The notes under the pieces are model-generated. The model saw only the letters and a list, made by a program, of their open reading frames with translations, was not told the origin of the DNA and made no database searches. Positions 24,544-33,385 of a stretch of 64,000 nt of DNA are shown here, in pieces. Position numbers and translations under genes: made by a program. Numbering within the stretch: position 1 is the stretch's first letter; every line of letters begins with the position of its first letter. Source of the stretch: CBDCUF01 sp965222525 (GTDB taxonomy: Bacteria > Pseudomonadota > Alphaproteobacteria > Rickettsiales > UBA8987); the NCBI GenBank assembly GCA_965222525.1, contig OZ244955.1, positions 310,001-374,000 of the forward strand, read 5' to 3'.

Positions 24544-25692
24544 TTCTTCATTCTCAGCTACATTTTGCAGTTCATCGAATGGTTTTCTCAAGGAATAACA
24601 AAGGCTTCCGTCTTTTATTTGCAGGTTCGAAAGTACAAAGTTCATCAATTTGCGTTTCTGGTCTATATTCGAACTTTTAAAAATCTCATATGAGCTAGAA
24701 CACAGTGATAGCAAGGATTTAAGTGTTATCTGGAACGCTCTGTCCGTTTCAACCTGCCCTTCTATGTGGATGGATATTTCATGCTGCCTATCTTGAAGTT
24801 CTTTCATTTTTTCGTCGTATATATCCTGTGTAATACTCTGCGTTGTACCATCAAGCAACAGATCAAGTAATTTTGACTTCTTACGCTCTATTTCTTTAAA
24901 TTCTTTTGATAGTGCTTCAAATTCACTTGCCTGATAATCGGCGTGCCCTTCACATATTGACTTTAGGTAGTTTTTTGCAACAGTGACATCTGAAGCAAGC
25001 ACTCTGCCTTCTGGAGCATTTTTCCATGTTTGCAAGCCAGCATGAGGCAGCTTGCTGTCTACCTTGCTATGTATTATTTCCGGTGCGGTTTGTCCCGTAA
25101 TGGCGTAGTGAAATTTGTTTTGTACCATTGCATAAAAATTCTTGGTGACTTCCGAGTTTTTGTCATAGTCAATGCTGCATTCAGCAAAAATATCGGTGAT
25201 TTGCTGGTAAATACGGCGTTCACTGGCACGTATCGAGCGTACACGCTCCAGCAACTCTTTGAAGTAATCTTTACCGAAGGTTTGTTCACCTTGTTTTAAA
25301 CGGTCATCATCAAGCACAAAACCTTTGATAATATATTCCCTTAAAACTCTGGTCGCCCAAATACGGAATTGCGTCGCACGGGTTGAGTTTACCCTGTAGC
25401 CAACGGATATAATTGCATCGAGGTTATAAAACTCAACTTCTCTTGTAACATCCCTATTTCCTTCTTTTTGAACTATTCGAAATTTTCGAATAGTTGAACC
25501 TTCAAGCAATTCGCCACTTTTGAAGATTTCCTTAAGATGGTAGTTGATGGTATTGGTTTCTACATCAAACAGCTCGCCCATAGCTTTTTGTGTAAGCCAT
25601 AGGGTGTCACCTTCAAGCCGTACATTAACCCTGACACCCCCTTCAGCAGAGCTATATAGTAAAAACTCTGATTCCTTTAACTCGTTACTCAT
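24502..25692 (-). CDS. RhuM-like N-terminus fused to serine-recombinase C-terminus
   Basis: 396 residues from ATG 25692 (ribosome binding site AAGGAGGG). Residues 1-243 are RhuM-like (GDTLWLTQKAMGELF; TIRKFRIVQKEGNRDV; EFYNLDAIISVGYRV; HYAITGQTAPEIIHSKVD; GLQTWKNAPEGR; DVTVAKNYL). From about 246 the sequence stops looking like RhuM and reads like the end of a large serine recombinase: a coiled coil EFKEIERKKSKLLDLLLDG, ITQDIYDEKMKELQDRQHE, then RKLMNFVLSNLQIKDGSLCYSLRKPFDEL. It ends in WRARQDSNLRPTA, which is simply tRNA-Arg read backwards. The recombinase catalytic domain is missing. Probably a deletion fusion of a RhuM gene with the island's former integrase; whether the chimera works is unknown. 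Confidence 0.75.
   Translation of the reverse strand: MSNELKESEFLLYSSAEGGVRVNVRLEGDTLWLTQKAMGELFDVETNTINYHLKEIFKSGELLEGSTIRKFRIVQKEGNRDVTREVEFYNLDAIISVGYRVNSTRATQFRIWATRVLREYIIKGFVLDDDRLKQGEQTFGKDYFKELLERVRSIRASERRIYQQITDIFAECSIDYDKNSEVTKNFYAMVQNKFHYAITGQTAPEIIHSKVDSKLPHAGLQTWKNAPEGRVLASDVTVAKNYLKSICEGHADYQASEFEALSKEFKEIERKKSKLLDLLLDGTTQSITQDIYDEKMKELQDRQHEISIHIEGQVETDRAFQITLKSLLSLCSSSYEIFKSSNIDQKRKLMNFVLSNLQIKDGSLCYSLRKPFDELQNVAENEEWRARQDSNLRPTA
24537..24552. repeat. Left attachment site of the tRNA-Arg island
   Basis: CACGCCATTCTTCATT, 16 bp, comprising the last 7 bases of tRNA-Arg plus 9 more, repeated exactly at 30444-30459. Interpreted as attL. Confidence 0.8.
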
Positions 25693-25720
25693 CCTCAACC
25701 CTCCTTAATTGTTAATTTCA

Positions 25721-28700
25721 TCATATCCTGTCAATTTCCTGCATAATCCTGTCCGTTTCTACAAGGGCTTTGATGATTTTCTGGTAGTGCATTATGTCAT
25801 CGAAGGATAAGGTGCGGGTTTTGCGGTCTTTGAGCCATTTTTGAACAGGTTGATAACCGCCTATGTAGAAGTTCCAGGCGATTTCGGGTACGCTATCGAA
25901 ATATTGTTCCTTGTTTATATAGACTCTGCCTTCACGATAGGATTTGGCATTGATGGTTTCTACTATATTGCTGCCGTTTTCAGGGAATCTTGTTATTAGT
26001 TTGCCCAGACTCGGACTTTCCATAAGGTGCAAGGCTCTAAGCTCCCCGCCAAGACTGACTAATTGCCAGAATTTATCCGAATTTTCAGGATATGGTACAC
26101 GCGGGAAATCTATTTTCAGGAATTCCCTGTATTTTTCACGATATGCAGGGCTGTGTAATACGGCATAAATATAATCCAGTAGGTCAAGCGGGGTGAAGCT
26201 GCTTTTGTCGCTTGCGTCCGCTCCCTCATGGTCTGGAATAAATGACAGTGATAGCTTGGCAGCAATTTGCTGCACAATATCCACATTCAGGTTCGGCTTG
26301 CGCCCACCTGTTTTGTTATCCAACATTGATGATTGTTCGGTAGAGGTAGGGTAGAGATAGAGGGGGCAAAGATAATCCTGCCCTCGATTACCTAAATAGA
26401 ATGTGCCGTGAATATTTGGACAATTAGTAACTCCTACGTATGAAAAATTACCGATGCTTTGTTTGTTGAAAATTAATCCAATATTTCCCTCTTTAACAAT
26501 ATGTTGCATAATGTTAACGCGAGGTCTGCCTAAAAAACCACCTGATTTTTCTGTTAATATGGTGTGCCTAATATCAAATGGACGATACAATATTTTAGTA
26601 TATTGATATTTCCCAGTATCTATATCTTTCTTTGCACTTGATATTTTCCATACAGCCTTATCGACATAGTGTTCTTTTAGCTCGTCTAAAGACTTATTTG
26701 CAAAATCATTTACTACATTTTCGATACCCTCTTTTGCAAAATGAATGGCGGTACTATCATTCTTTGTTTGAATGCCTGAACTATGTTCACACAAAAGTTC
26801 ACTTACCCTAAAGAAATCTTGATATTGCTGGATTGCACTAAAATCTTTTGGCACAAAGAAGTAATAAGGCTCTACGCACTTTAGCGTTTCAAATGGTGTG
26901 CTTGCTAAACTATTGTCAAACAACTGTGTATATTTTTCTTTCTTCTTCCCGTTGCATCCTGCGTAATAAATATTAGCTAGTTTTTTGCTTTCAACTTTAT
27001 GTTTAATCATAATAAAAATACAAACACCTTGCTGGATTGCAAACACATTGTCTTGCTCTCCCTTTTTTGTATCACCATGCAGGTCATAAACATAAATCTT
27101 GTCAAAAGTTTCCAATAGATGTTTACGCATTTGGCGGTGGGTTACACCATCAATAAATGAATTGTTGGTAATCATTGCAACCACGCCATAGCCATTCTTC
27201 TCAATGTAATGCTCGGCATAGCGAATGAACTTTATGTAGTCGTCATCAAGGTTAATTTTGCGCTCATTCAGGTCTTTCTTATAATCGGCAATAAGCCCAG
27301 AAATCCATTCGCCTTTATTCTGGCTGGAAACATTATAAGGCGGGTTGCCGAATGCAACCATTACCGGAATATCACGCTTGATACGGCTGGCCTCGTTGGC
27401 CTCGCGGGAAAGCCAGCTTGCAAACAATGTATCAACATCGGGATGATGTTCTTCCAGTGAGTTGGTCAGATAAACACCAAGGCGCGGCGGGTTGTTCGGG
27501 TCTTTGGGTTTATAGCCAGTTTCCTGTAATAACAGGTCAATTTTCATATGACACATGGCATAAGAAGCCATGAGGATTTCAAAGCCATGCAGACGCGGCA
27601 ATAAATGCTCATCCACATAAGAACTCCATATACCATCCTGCCCTTCAAACCGTGAGTAAATCTGCTTTATCGCCTCGGCAATGAATGTGCCCGTGCCGGT
27701 TGCCACATCAAGCATCTGCACTTTGTGAACTTCTTTCTCAAACTGCTTCTTACCTGATTTAGTACGCTTATCAGTCTCCTGAGAATCAAGGGTTATTTTG
27801 ACTTTACTGGTATCGGCAATGCCCTCCGGCAGGTCAAAATATTTCTTCAAACAATCATCAACAGCGCGGATTATGAAATTTACCACCGCTTCCGGCGTAT
27901 ACCATACGCCCCTGTCTTTACGCGTGCCCTTGTCATACAGCGAAAGGAAAGTTTCATAAAAATGTACAATCGGGTCGTTGCGGCCTGTAGTTTTGCCAAA
28001 ATCCTGCAAAATATCGCGTATATTAGTGGCGCGGTATACATCACACAGTGCATCAACAACCCAGCGTACGCGCTCATCCAGATCATTGGCCACATACAGA
28101 AAAAGGCTGCGCAGAAACGGATTGCTTTTAGGCATAAGCTCATAGCTTTCCGCGCGCGAGAAAGTATCCAGCGTTTTATCATGCAGACGGGCTGTAAACA
28201 GGCCATAGGTTATCGTCTGCGCGTAAACATCAGCGAACTCCTCTTCGCTCATGTCGTGGATTAATACCCGCTTGAATGCTGCGTATTGCTCCTTTATGGA
28301 ATTATCTTCCCCCTCCTCTGTAACAGCCTTATAGAACACATCCCGCATAAGTCGGGCTTTACCCGCCATCATTTCAGCAAGTCTCTTCGCTGATTTAATA
28401 GTCTGCCCTTGGAAAGAGGCAAAATCCTGTAGCAGCGTTTCAAGCTGTACCGCATTTTCCGATATAGGCTTAATCTGTCCATCAGCTATTTCGGCAATTC
28501 TAACTTCCGTAACTTTCTGCCCAAACTTAAAAAAGCGAAAATCTATATAATCAGTTAGAATAAGGTTATCGAGGCTTTCAAGGTAACGCCCTAACTGTTC
28601 GGATTTTTCAGTCTCATCAAGATTGTTACCAAGGTCTTTCGCTTCTATATAGCCAACGTCAATCAAATTACCGTGGCTGGTTTTGCTGATAATATAATCG

Positions 28701-28858
28701 GGCGCACCGCATTTCTGGCGTTTTGGTTCGTTGGTTGCTTCTATGTCTGGGATAATACTTTCAAGGTAGGTTTTAAGTGCCGGACGATAACTATGCTCGG
28801 TTGCCTTGCCCGTATCATACGCGCTTTTTATCTGGTCTATGTAGGTTTGCGTAGTCAT
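25721..28858 (-). CDS. Restriction-modification enzyme (type IIG / ISP-like nuclease-methyltransferase)
   Basis: 1045 residues. The N-terminus has a PD-(D/E)XK-like nuclease motif (PDYII ... YIEAKD, Asp54, Glu72, Lys74). The methyltransferase part has RGVWYTPEAVVNFI, the AdoMet motif LDVATGTGTF (383-392) and the catalytic NPPY (505-508) of N6-adenine methylases; the C-terminal third is likely the target recognition region (CPLYLYPTST; FTPLDLLDYIYAVLHSPAYREKYREFLKIDFPR). This resembles type ISP enzymes (LlaGI) lacking the helicase block, so a type IIG-like enzyme is the best description. A phage-defence role is inferred. It is 28 bp upstream of the RhuM chimera and probably co-transcribed. Confidence 0.8.
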   Translation of the reverse strand: MTTQTYIDQIKSAYDTGKATEHSYRPALKTYLESIIPDIEATNEPKRQKCGAPDYIISKTSHGNLIDVGYIEAKDLGNNLDETEKSEQLGRYLESLDNLILTDYIDFRFFKFGQKVTEVRIAEIADGQIKPISENAVQLETLLQDFASFQGQTIKSAKRLAEMMAGKARLMRDVFYKAVTEEGEDNSIKEQYAAFKRVLIHDMSEEEFADVYAQTITYGLFTARLHDKTLDTFSRAESYELMPKSNPFLRSLFLYVANDLDERVRWVVDALCDVYRATNIRDILQDFGKTTGRNDPIVHFYETFLSLYDKGTRKDRGVWYTPEAVVNFIIRAVDDCLKKYFDLPEGIADTSKVKITLDSQETDKRTKSGKKQFEKEVHKVQMLDVATGTGTFIAEAIKQIYSRFEGQDGIWSSYVDEHLLPRLHGFEILMASYAMCHMKIDLLLQETGYKPKDPNNPPRLGVYLTNSLEEHHPDVDTLFASWLSREANEASRIKRDIPVMVAFGNPPYNVSSQNKGEWISGLIADYKKDLNERKINLDDDYIKFIRYAEHYIEKNGYGVVAMITNNSFIDGVTHRQMRKHLLETFDKIYVYDLHGDTKKGEQDNVFAIQQGVCIFIMIKHKVESKKLANIYYAGCNGKKKEKYTQLFDNSLASTPFETLKCVEPYYFFVPKDFSAIQQYQDFFRVSELLCEHSSGIQTKNDSTAIHFAKEGIENVVNDFANKSLDELKEHYVDKAVWKISSAKKDIDTGKYQYTKILYRPFDIRHTILTEKSGGFLGRPRVNIMQHIVKEGNIGLIFNKQSIGNFSYVGVTNCPNIHGTFYLGNRGQDYLCPLYLYPTSTEQSSMLDNKTGGRKPNLNVDIVQQIAAKLSLSFIPDHEGADASDKSSFTPLDLLDYIYAVLHSPAYREKYREFLKIDFPRVPYPENSDKFWQLVSLGGELRALHLMESPSLGKLITRFPENGSNIVETINAKSYREGRVYINKEQYFDSVPEIAWNFYIGGYQPVQKWLKDRKTRTLSFDDIMHYQKIIKALVETDRIMQEIDRI

Positions 28859-29130
28859 TTCAATACTTCTTTGCTTATTTCCAACTTAACATACTCAAAT
28901 ATTCCATGCACCTTCTGCCTCACTACTAAGCAGTGGCGTAGTATAGAGTCGCTGTATCTTATGAATTCCTGGATGTTCTCCGGAATATGTAGAATTGTTA
29001 ACAGCTTCTTCTTGCATGAAACTGCCTAATTTTTCGTTTTGTTCATCAAAGCCTACCATGATTAAAGAAAACCACGTATAAACTAAAATGTCATTTGAAT
29101 GTGAGGGTACGAAAAAGGCTCTTTTCGTAC
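28859..29130. other. Intergenic, no gene seen
   Basis: 270 bp between two minus-strand island genes. It should hold the promoter of the restriction-modification gene. A near-palindrome GAGGGTACGAAAAAGGCTCTTTTCGTACC (29101-29130 region) lies just after the 300-residue gene and could terminate its transcription. Confidence 0.45.
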
Positions 29131-29131
29131 C
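29102..29131. terminator. Stem-loop after the 300-residue island gene
   Basis: GGTACGAAAA and TTTTCGTACC pair perfectly around GGCTC, just past the stop codon of the minus-strand gene. The stem has A/T at its inner end and no strong T-run, so it is a weak terminator candidate. Confidence 0.5.
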
Positions 29132-30033
29132 TAGGCTGAAATACGCATTCCCGCTTCTATGAATCGCTGCTTAAGTTGGTCAATGGGGTACTCCTCACTT
29201 AATATCCTTAACGCTAGAATGCCTGCTGATATACCTTGTAATTCTTCCTTCTCTTCATAAAGGTTCCAATATAAGGCCATGTGGAGCATTTCTTGATACG
29301 GTATATCCTGAGTTGCTGATAAGAATTTTGCACCAAGTTCAATTAAATTTAATTGCTCTTTATCTACTATCCTCTCTTTAAGAATTTCTCTTTCCCATTT
29401 CTTGATAGATTCAAAGGTAGTACCACAATATTCCGCTAATCTCTGCTGTGCAGCAGCTTTTTTCCATCCTTCACCAATTAGCTTGTAAACGTATTTAATT
29501 ACTGCCCGCTTTAATCTCTGCATCTCATGAGCATTACCATGCTGTCGTGTATTCACGGGCTCTAATAGACAATCAACTTGCCCTTCATTCAGCGCATATA
29601 ATGAATTCTTTAAGGACATACGCCAGCCCATCATTCCATATTTACTGAATGTATTAAATAAAATATCAGCGATTGCAGCCCTTGTACCTACCAACTGATC
29701 TTCATTGCCAAATAAATCTTCAGGGTCTTTATTATACCACTTTTCCTCATGTTCGTGCTGGTTACATGACTCTTCATCAAGCCATTTCTCCTTTGACTTT
29801 GCTATATTATAGTACACACCAAATATATGATTTTCAGCCCATTCTGTCAGTATTCCGCTTATCCGTCCAATTTTTTGTAATGCTATAAGAGCCTTTTGAT
29901 TTTTATCTTCTTCCGACTGCTTTCCATGCTCAGGATTTGTCTCATTATAAAGTTTTATAAGTGTATCCAATGCATCCCTACAAATCTTTATTCCTTCTTC
30001 ATCAAGAACGGGTCTTTTTCGCTTTTCAGTCAT
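29131..30033 (-). CDS. Unknown island protein with possible helix-turn-helix
   Basis: 300 residues, soluble, highly charged, no signal peptide. Residues about 195-222 (AAAQQRLAEYCGTTFESIKKWEREIL) have the shape of a helix-turn-helix, so DNA binding is possible. The C-terminal region is helical and hydrophobic. Unrecognised; as part of the island it may regulate or assist the restriction-modification genes (inference). No sign of truncation. Confidence 0.6.
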   Translation of the reverse strand: MTEKRKRPVLDEEGIKICRDALDTLIKLYNETNPEHGKQSEEDKNQKALIALQKIGRISGILTEWAENHIFGVYYNIAKSKEKWLDEESCNQHEHEEKWYNKDPEDLFGNEDQLVGTRAAIADILFNTFSKYGMMGWRMSLKNSLYALNEGQVDCLLEPVNTRQHGNAHEMQRLKRAVIKYVYKLIGEGWKKAAAQQRLAEYCGTTFESIKKWEREILKERIVDKEQLNLIELGAKFLSATQDIPYQEMLHMALYWNLYEEKEELQGISAGILALRILSEEYPIDQLKQRFIEAGMRISA

Positions 30034-30443
30034 TCATTACATCCTTCATTATCACAACTATAGCCCTTGCTTGCTTCGCGATAGCATCTCTTGCTGCACA
30101 CTCCCCCCTATAGTGTACTGAAGAGCACTATATCTAACTTTTAAGGCAGAAACGCTAATAATCAAGTATAGACATAATATGAATATGATGTTTCGACTAT
30201 AGGGATTTCTATTTTCAGAAATCACTATGAATACCTGCAAAGCAGGGCTTCCCCCGTGTGAGCTACGCGTAATTTTACTTATGTAAAGTTGAAAGTACTA
30301 TACTGATTAGGTATCTTGCCAACCAGCATTTTGGAGAAATATGGGCTATAACTAGATTTATCCATATATTTGAAATTGGTTTACTTGTGTGCTGAATAGT
30401 AATATTTCATTCTTGTGCTGTGTTCGCAACTTATCCAATATGT
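30034..30443. other. Island right end, no gene seen
   Basis: 410 bp with the MITE-like copy C at 30198-30302 and no convincing frame. On the minus strand an open frame runs about 30 codons from the right repeat inward, in the same phase as the chimeric ORF's entry into the left repeat; see the findings. Confidence 0.45.
30198..30302 (+). repeat. MITE-like multi-hairpin element, copy C
   Basis: Ends TATAGGGATTTC and GAAAGTACTATA; interior ATACCTGCAAAGCAGG and TAATTTTACTTATGTAAAGTT. More diverged than copies A and D. Lies inside the tRNA-Arg island. Confidence 0.75.
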
Positions 30444-30459
30444 CACGCCATTCTTCATT
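30444..30459. repeat. Right attachment site of the tRNA-Arg island
   Basis: CACGCCATTCTTCATT, exact repeat of 24537-24552, immediately before the stop codon of ccmF (minus strand). Interpreted as attR. Confidence 0.8.
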
Positions 30460-32400
30460 TTACCGTCTTCTAGTTACTTCGATCACTGACATACCACCGC
30501 CAACGGCCATAAGGATACAGCCGAGCCATATATAGTTCATATATGGTTTTATGAAAATTCTTACAGAAAACCCACGGCCATCTTCACCGCTCATACTTTC
30601 CATACGGTCACCGATTACTATATAAATGTCACGGGTGGGAGTGGAATGTATGGCAGCCTCGGTAGTATGTGTACCCTGCGCCAGATATATACGGGATTCG
30701 GGGTGCAACACCGCCAGTTCTTTCAGCCCGCGCCATACCCGAAATTTCCCCCTGCGCGCCAGATAATTAGCTCCTTTTTCAACTTTTGTGCCGATAAATT
30801 CCACCTTATATTTACCCAGACGGGTGCTTTCGCCTGGCTGCATAAGCAGTTCTGTCTCCATCTTCCAGGCCGCAAGCAGTGATATTGCAATCGCCATAAC
30901 CGCAACCCCGCTATGTGCAATCGCCATGGAATAAAAGCCTGGCGGCAGAGTGCGGGCTTTTTTCAGGCTTTTTGCAAGCGGTGTGCGGAATAAACCAGTC
31001 CGCCTTGCAAATTCCATAAATATTGTAACCAGCAGGAACATACCCAGCGCAAGCCCAAAAACATCAGCGGTAAGCCGGTTTTCAATAAAAACCATAGCCA
31101 CCATTATCACCGCGAAGATAATGATTTTTGGTGCAAGAGAGCGCATTCTGTCACTTTTCCAGCGCAGGAAAGGAGCAATTGCCATCAAAAATAATAACGC
31201 AAATGCTATGGGCAGGAATATCGCATTGAAATATGGTGCGCCGACCGAAACCATGCCGGAATCCAGCACTTGCAGGAAAATCGGGTATAATGTGCCGAGA
31301 AAAATCGTGGCGCATAACGTCATTAACAGCAGGTTATTTATCAATATCCCGCTTTCTTTCGAGAATGCAGAAAAATTGTCTGTGCTGCGCAGGGCATGGG
31401 CTTTCAGGCCGAATATGGTAAGCGACACACCGGCGATTATGGCCAGTAAAACCAGCATGAATATCCCGCGGGTCGGGTCACTGGCAAATGCATGTACCGA
31501 AGTCAAAACCCCCGAACGCACAAGGAAAAATCCGGCGAGACTCAAGCAAAATGTGAGTATGGCAAGCATCGCCGCCCAGCCCTTTAATGTGTCACGCTTT
31601 TCCAGTACTAAAAGGCAGTGCAGTAATGTTGTGCCGGCCAGCCAGGGTAACAGTGACGAGTTCTCAACCGGATCCCAGAACCAGAATCCACCCCAGCCCA
31701 GTTCACGATATGCCCACCAGCTACCCAATCCTATACCCAGCGTTAGAAACGCCCATGATGTGACCACCCACGGTTTGAGTGAGCGTGCCCAGATGCGGTC
31801 AATTTCTCCGCGTAAAAGCCCTGTAACTGCCGATGATAGCGCTAACGAGAACCCTACGTAGCCCAGATAAAGCATTGGCGGATGCAGCGCCAGCCCGATA
31901 TCCTGCAATAGTGGATTCAGCCCCATACCGTTATCAGGCACCAGCTCCATGCGGGTAAACGGGTTTGAGGTAAATAATATAAAGCATAATATGCCGAATG
32001 TAATTGCACCCTGTGCAGCAAGGATTTCATATTTGTATTTCGCACTGCCAAAGCGCAGGAAAGCCATGTTGAACGCCCCCAGAATACAGGCGAATAGCAG
32101 CATTGAGCCTTCATGGTTACCCCATGTGCCGGTAATTTTATATATGAGTGGCTTGTCAGTATGCGAATTGCGGAATACATTAACCAGGGAAAAATCCGAT
32201 GTTACATACGAATAGACCAGGCATATAAAGGAAATTATCAGGCTTGCAGATGTGACATTGGTAGTAAATTTTACCAGATTATCCGGCTGGATATGTATAG
32301 CGATTTTCTGATGGATTTTGGGTAAAAGAACTGCGATTGCCTGTAAAAATGATGCAATTAACGCAATAATAACCAGCACTTCACCCAGATCAGCAATCAT
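30460..32400 (-). CDS. ccmF: Cytochrome c-type biogenesis protein CcmF
   Basis: 646 residues, polytopic inner-membrane protein with about 15 hydrophobic segments. Part of the heme lyase that attaches heme to apocytochrome c on the periplasmic side. The tryptophan-rich WWD domain WGGFWFWDPVENSSLLPW is at 236-253, and GTWGNHEGSMLLF and LHPPMLYLGYVGF carry conserved His. The other ccm genes are not in the window. Its 3' end is the right border of the island. Confidence 0.95.
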   Translation of the reverse strand: MIADLGEVLVIIALIASFLQAIAVLLPKIHQKIAIHIQPDNLVKFTTNVTSASLIISFICLVYSYVTSDFSLVNVFRNSHTDKPLIYKITGTWGNHEGSMLLFACILGAFNMAFLRFGSAKYKYEILAAQGAITFGILCFILFTSNPFTRMELVPDNGMGLNPLLQDIGLALHPPMLYLGYVGFSLALSSAVTGLLRGEIDRIWARSLKPWVVTSWAFLTLGIGLGSWWAYRELGWGGFWFWDPVENSSLLPWLAGTTLLHCLLVLEKRDTLKGWAAMLAILTFCLSLAGFFLVRSGVLTSVHAFASDPTRGIFMLVLLAIIAGVSLTIFGLKAHALRSTDNFSAFSKESGILINNLLLMTLCATIFLGTLYPIFLQVLDSGMVSVGAPYFNAIFLPIAFALLFLMAIAPFLRWKSDRMRSLAPKIIIFAVIMVAMVFIENRLTADVFGLALGMFLLVTIFMEFARRTGLFRTPLAKSLKKARTLPPGFYSMAIAHSGVAVMAIAISLLAAWKMETELLMQPGESTRLGKYKVEFIGTKVEKGANYLARRGKFRVWRGLKELAVLHPESRIYLAQGTHTTEAAIHSTPTRDIYIVIGDRMESMSGEDGRGFSVRIFIKPYMNYIWLGCILMAVGGGMSVIEVTRRR

Positions 32401-32447
32401 ACATGCTTAATAATCCACCCCGCATATTGTGTCTAGGTGCGATATAA

Positions 32448-33203
32448 TTAACTTTTTTTGATAACCGAAATCTGGCGGCCATAGTCACGTTCACCGGCCA
32501 GACATGCCCTGCGATAGCTGAAGAAATTCCCCTCATCAGTAAGTGTATCACGTTTTATATTTTCGATCTTATCAGCATTCAGGACATTCTCAAGCCTGTG
32601 GGCTACATACCCTCCCAAGTCAAACAGGTATTTATTCTCTTTTGCAGAGGGTTTGAAAAATTGCCCTTCATTTGGAAACTGCTTTAGGAGATCTACCCCT
32701 ACCTCATAGGAATCCTGTGCTATGGTTGGACCTATTGCTGCAATTATATTGCCTGCATTGGCACCAAGTTCAATCATATGTTTTACTGTATTCTCCAGCA
32801 CACCGGCCTTCGCTCCCTTCCATCCGGCATGTGCAGCGGCAATTACCCCGGCTTCTTCATCCGCCAGTAAAACCGGCGCACAATCGGCGGTAAGCACCCC
32901 GATAACCACGTTCCTGCGTTTGGTCACCAGCGCATCTCCCTTCGGTCTGGAGCCTGCCTCCCAGAACCCGTCCACCATCACCACAATATCGCTATGAACC
33001 TGATATAATGTACATAATTCATGCTCTCCGGCATTCATTTGCTTCAATACCCTGCGTCGATTTTCCTGTATATGGGCTGCCACATCATCCGAACCCAGCC
33101 CACAATTAAGCGAAGTACATATCCCCTTGCTCACTCCACCCCTGCGGGTAAAAAACCCGTGATCTACCCTATCAAGCCCTGATATTTTTTCTGATTTTAA
33201 CAT
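32448..33203 (-). CDS. pgeF: YfiH/LACC1-family purine nucleoside phosphorylase (PgeF)
   Basis: 251 residues. The DUF152 family was long called polyphenol oxidase or laccase; members have purine nucleoside phosphorylase activity or edit peptidoglycan precursors. Zinc and catalytic residues are in YQVHSD, LTADCAPVLL and AAAHAGWKG, with the conserved FFSYRRACLAGERDYGRQ at the end. Upstream of ccmF on the same strand with a 47-bp gap. The exact substrate here is uncertain. Confidence 0.88.
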   Translation of the reverse strand: MLKSEKISGLDRVDHGFFTRRGGVSKGICTSLNCGLGSDDVAAHIQENRRRVLKQMNAGEHELCTLYQVHSDIVVMVDGFWEAGSRPKGDALVTKRRNVVIGVLTADCAPVLLADEEAGVIAAAHAGWKGAKAGVLENTVKHMIELGANAGNIIAAIGPTIAQDSYEVGVDLLKQFPNEGQFFKPSAKENKYLFDLGGYVAHRLENVLNADKIENIKRDTLTDEGNFFSYRRACLAGERDYGRQISVIKKS

Positions 33204-33260
33204 TATGCTTCATTTATAAAGTAACTTTACCGGTAAATGAATTGAAAAAACTTGACAGTT

Positions 33261-33364
33261 CATAGTATTTCCAATTTTAATTGGTAATACTATGAAGACC
33301 TGCGAAGCAGGGGTCCCGCTGCATAGCGGGCGTGATTTTACGTAAGTAAAATTAGGAAATTATA
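33261..33364 (+). repeat. MITE-like multi-hairpin element, copy D
   Basis: Ends CATAGTATTTCC and GGAAATTATA; the interior is nearly identical to copy A (TATGAAGACCTGCGAAGCAGG). Lies just upstream of trpC, directly after a TTGACA hexamer (33252-33257), so it may have altered the trpC promoter. Confidence 0.8.
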
Positions 33365-33385
33365 GGGTGGATATAGGCTTACTTC

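Larger units (their letters stand above)
24553..30443. mobile_element. Genomic island in tRNA-Arg carrying restriction-modification genes
   Basis: About 5.9 kb between two exact 16-bp repeats. Contents, all on the minus strand: an unknown 300-residue protein, a large restriction-modification enzyme and the RhuM/recombinase chimera, plus a MITE-like copy near the right end. No complete integrase lies inside; the tail of a serine recombinase next to attL looks like its remnant. Removing the island would place tRNA-Arg directly before the convergent ccmF gene. Confidence 0.75.

Noticed and set aside
30950..31861. 303-codon frame opposite ccmF
   Set aside because: Antisense shadow of a well-recognised gene.
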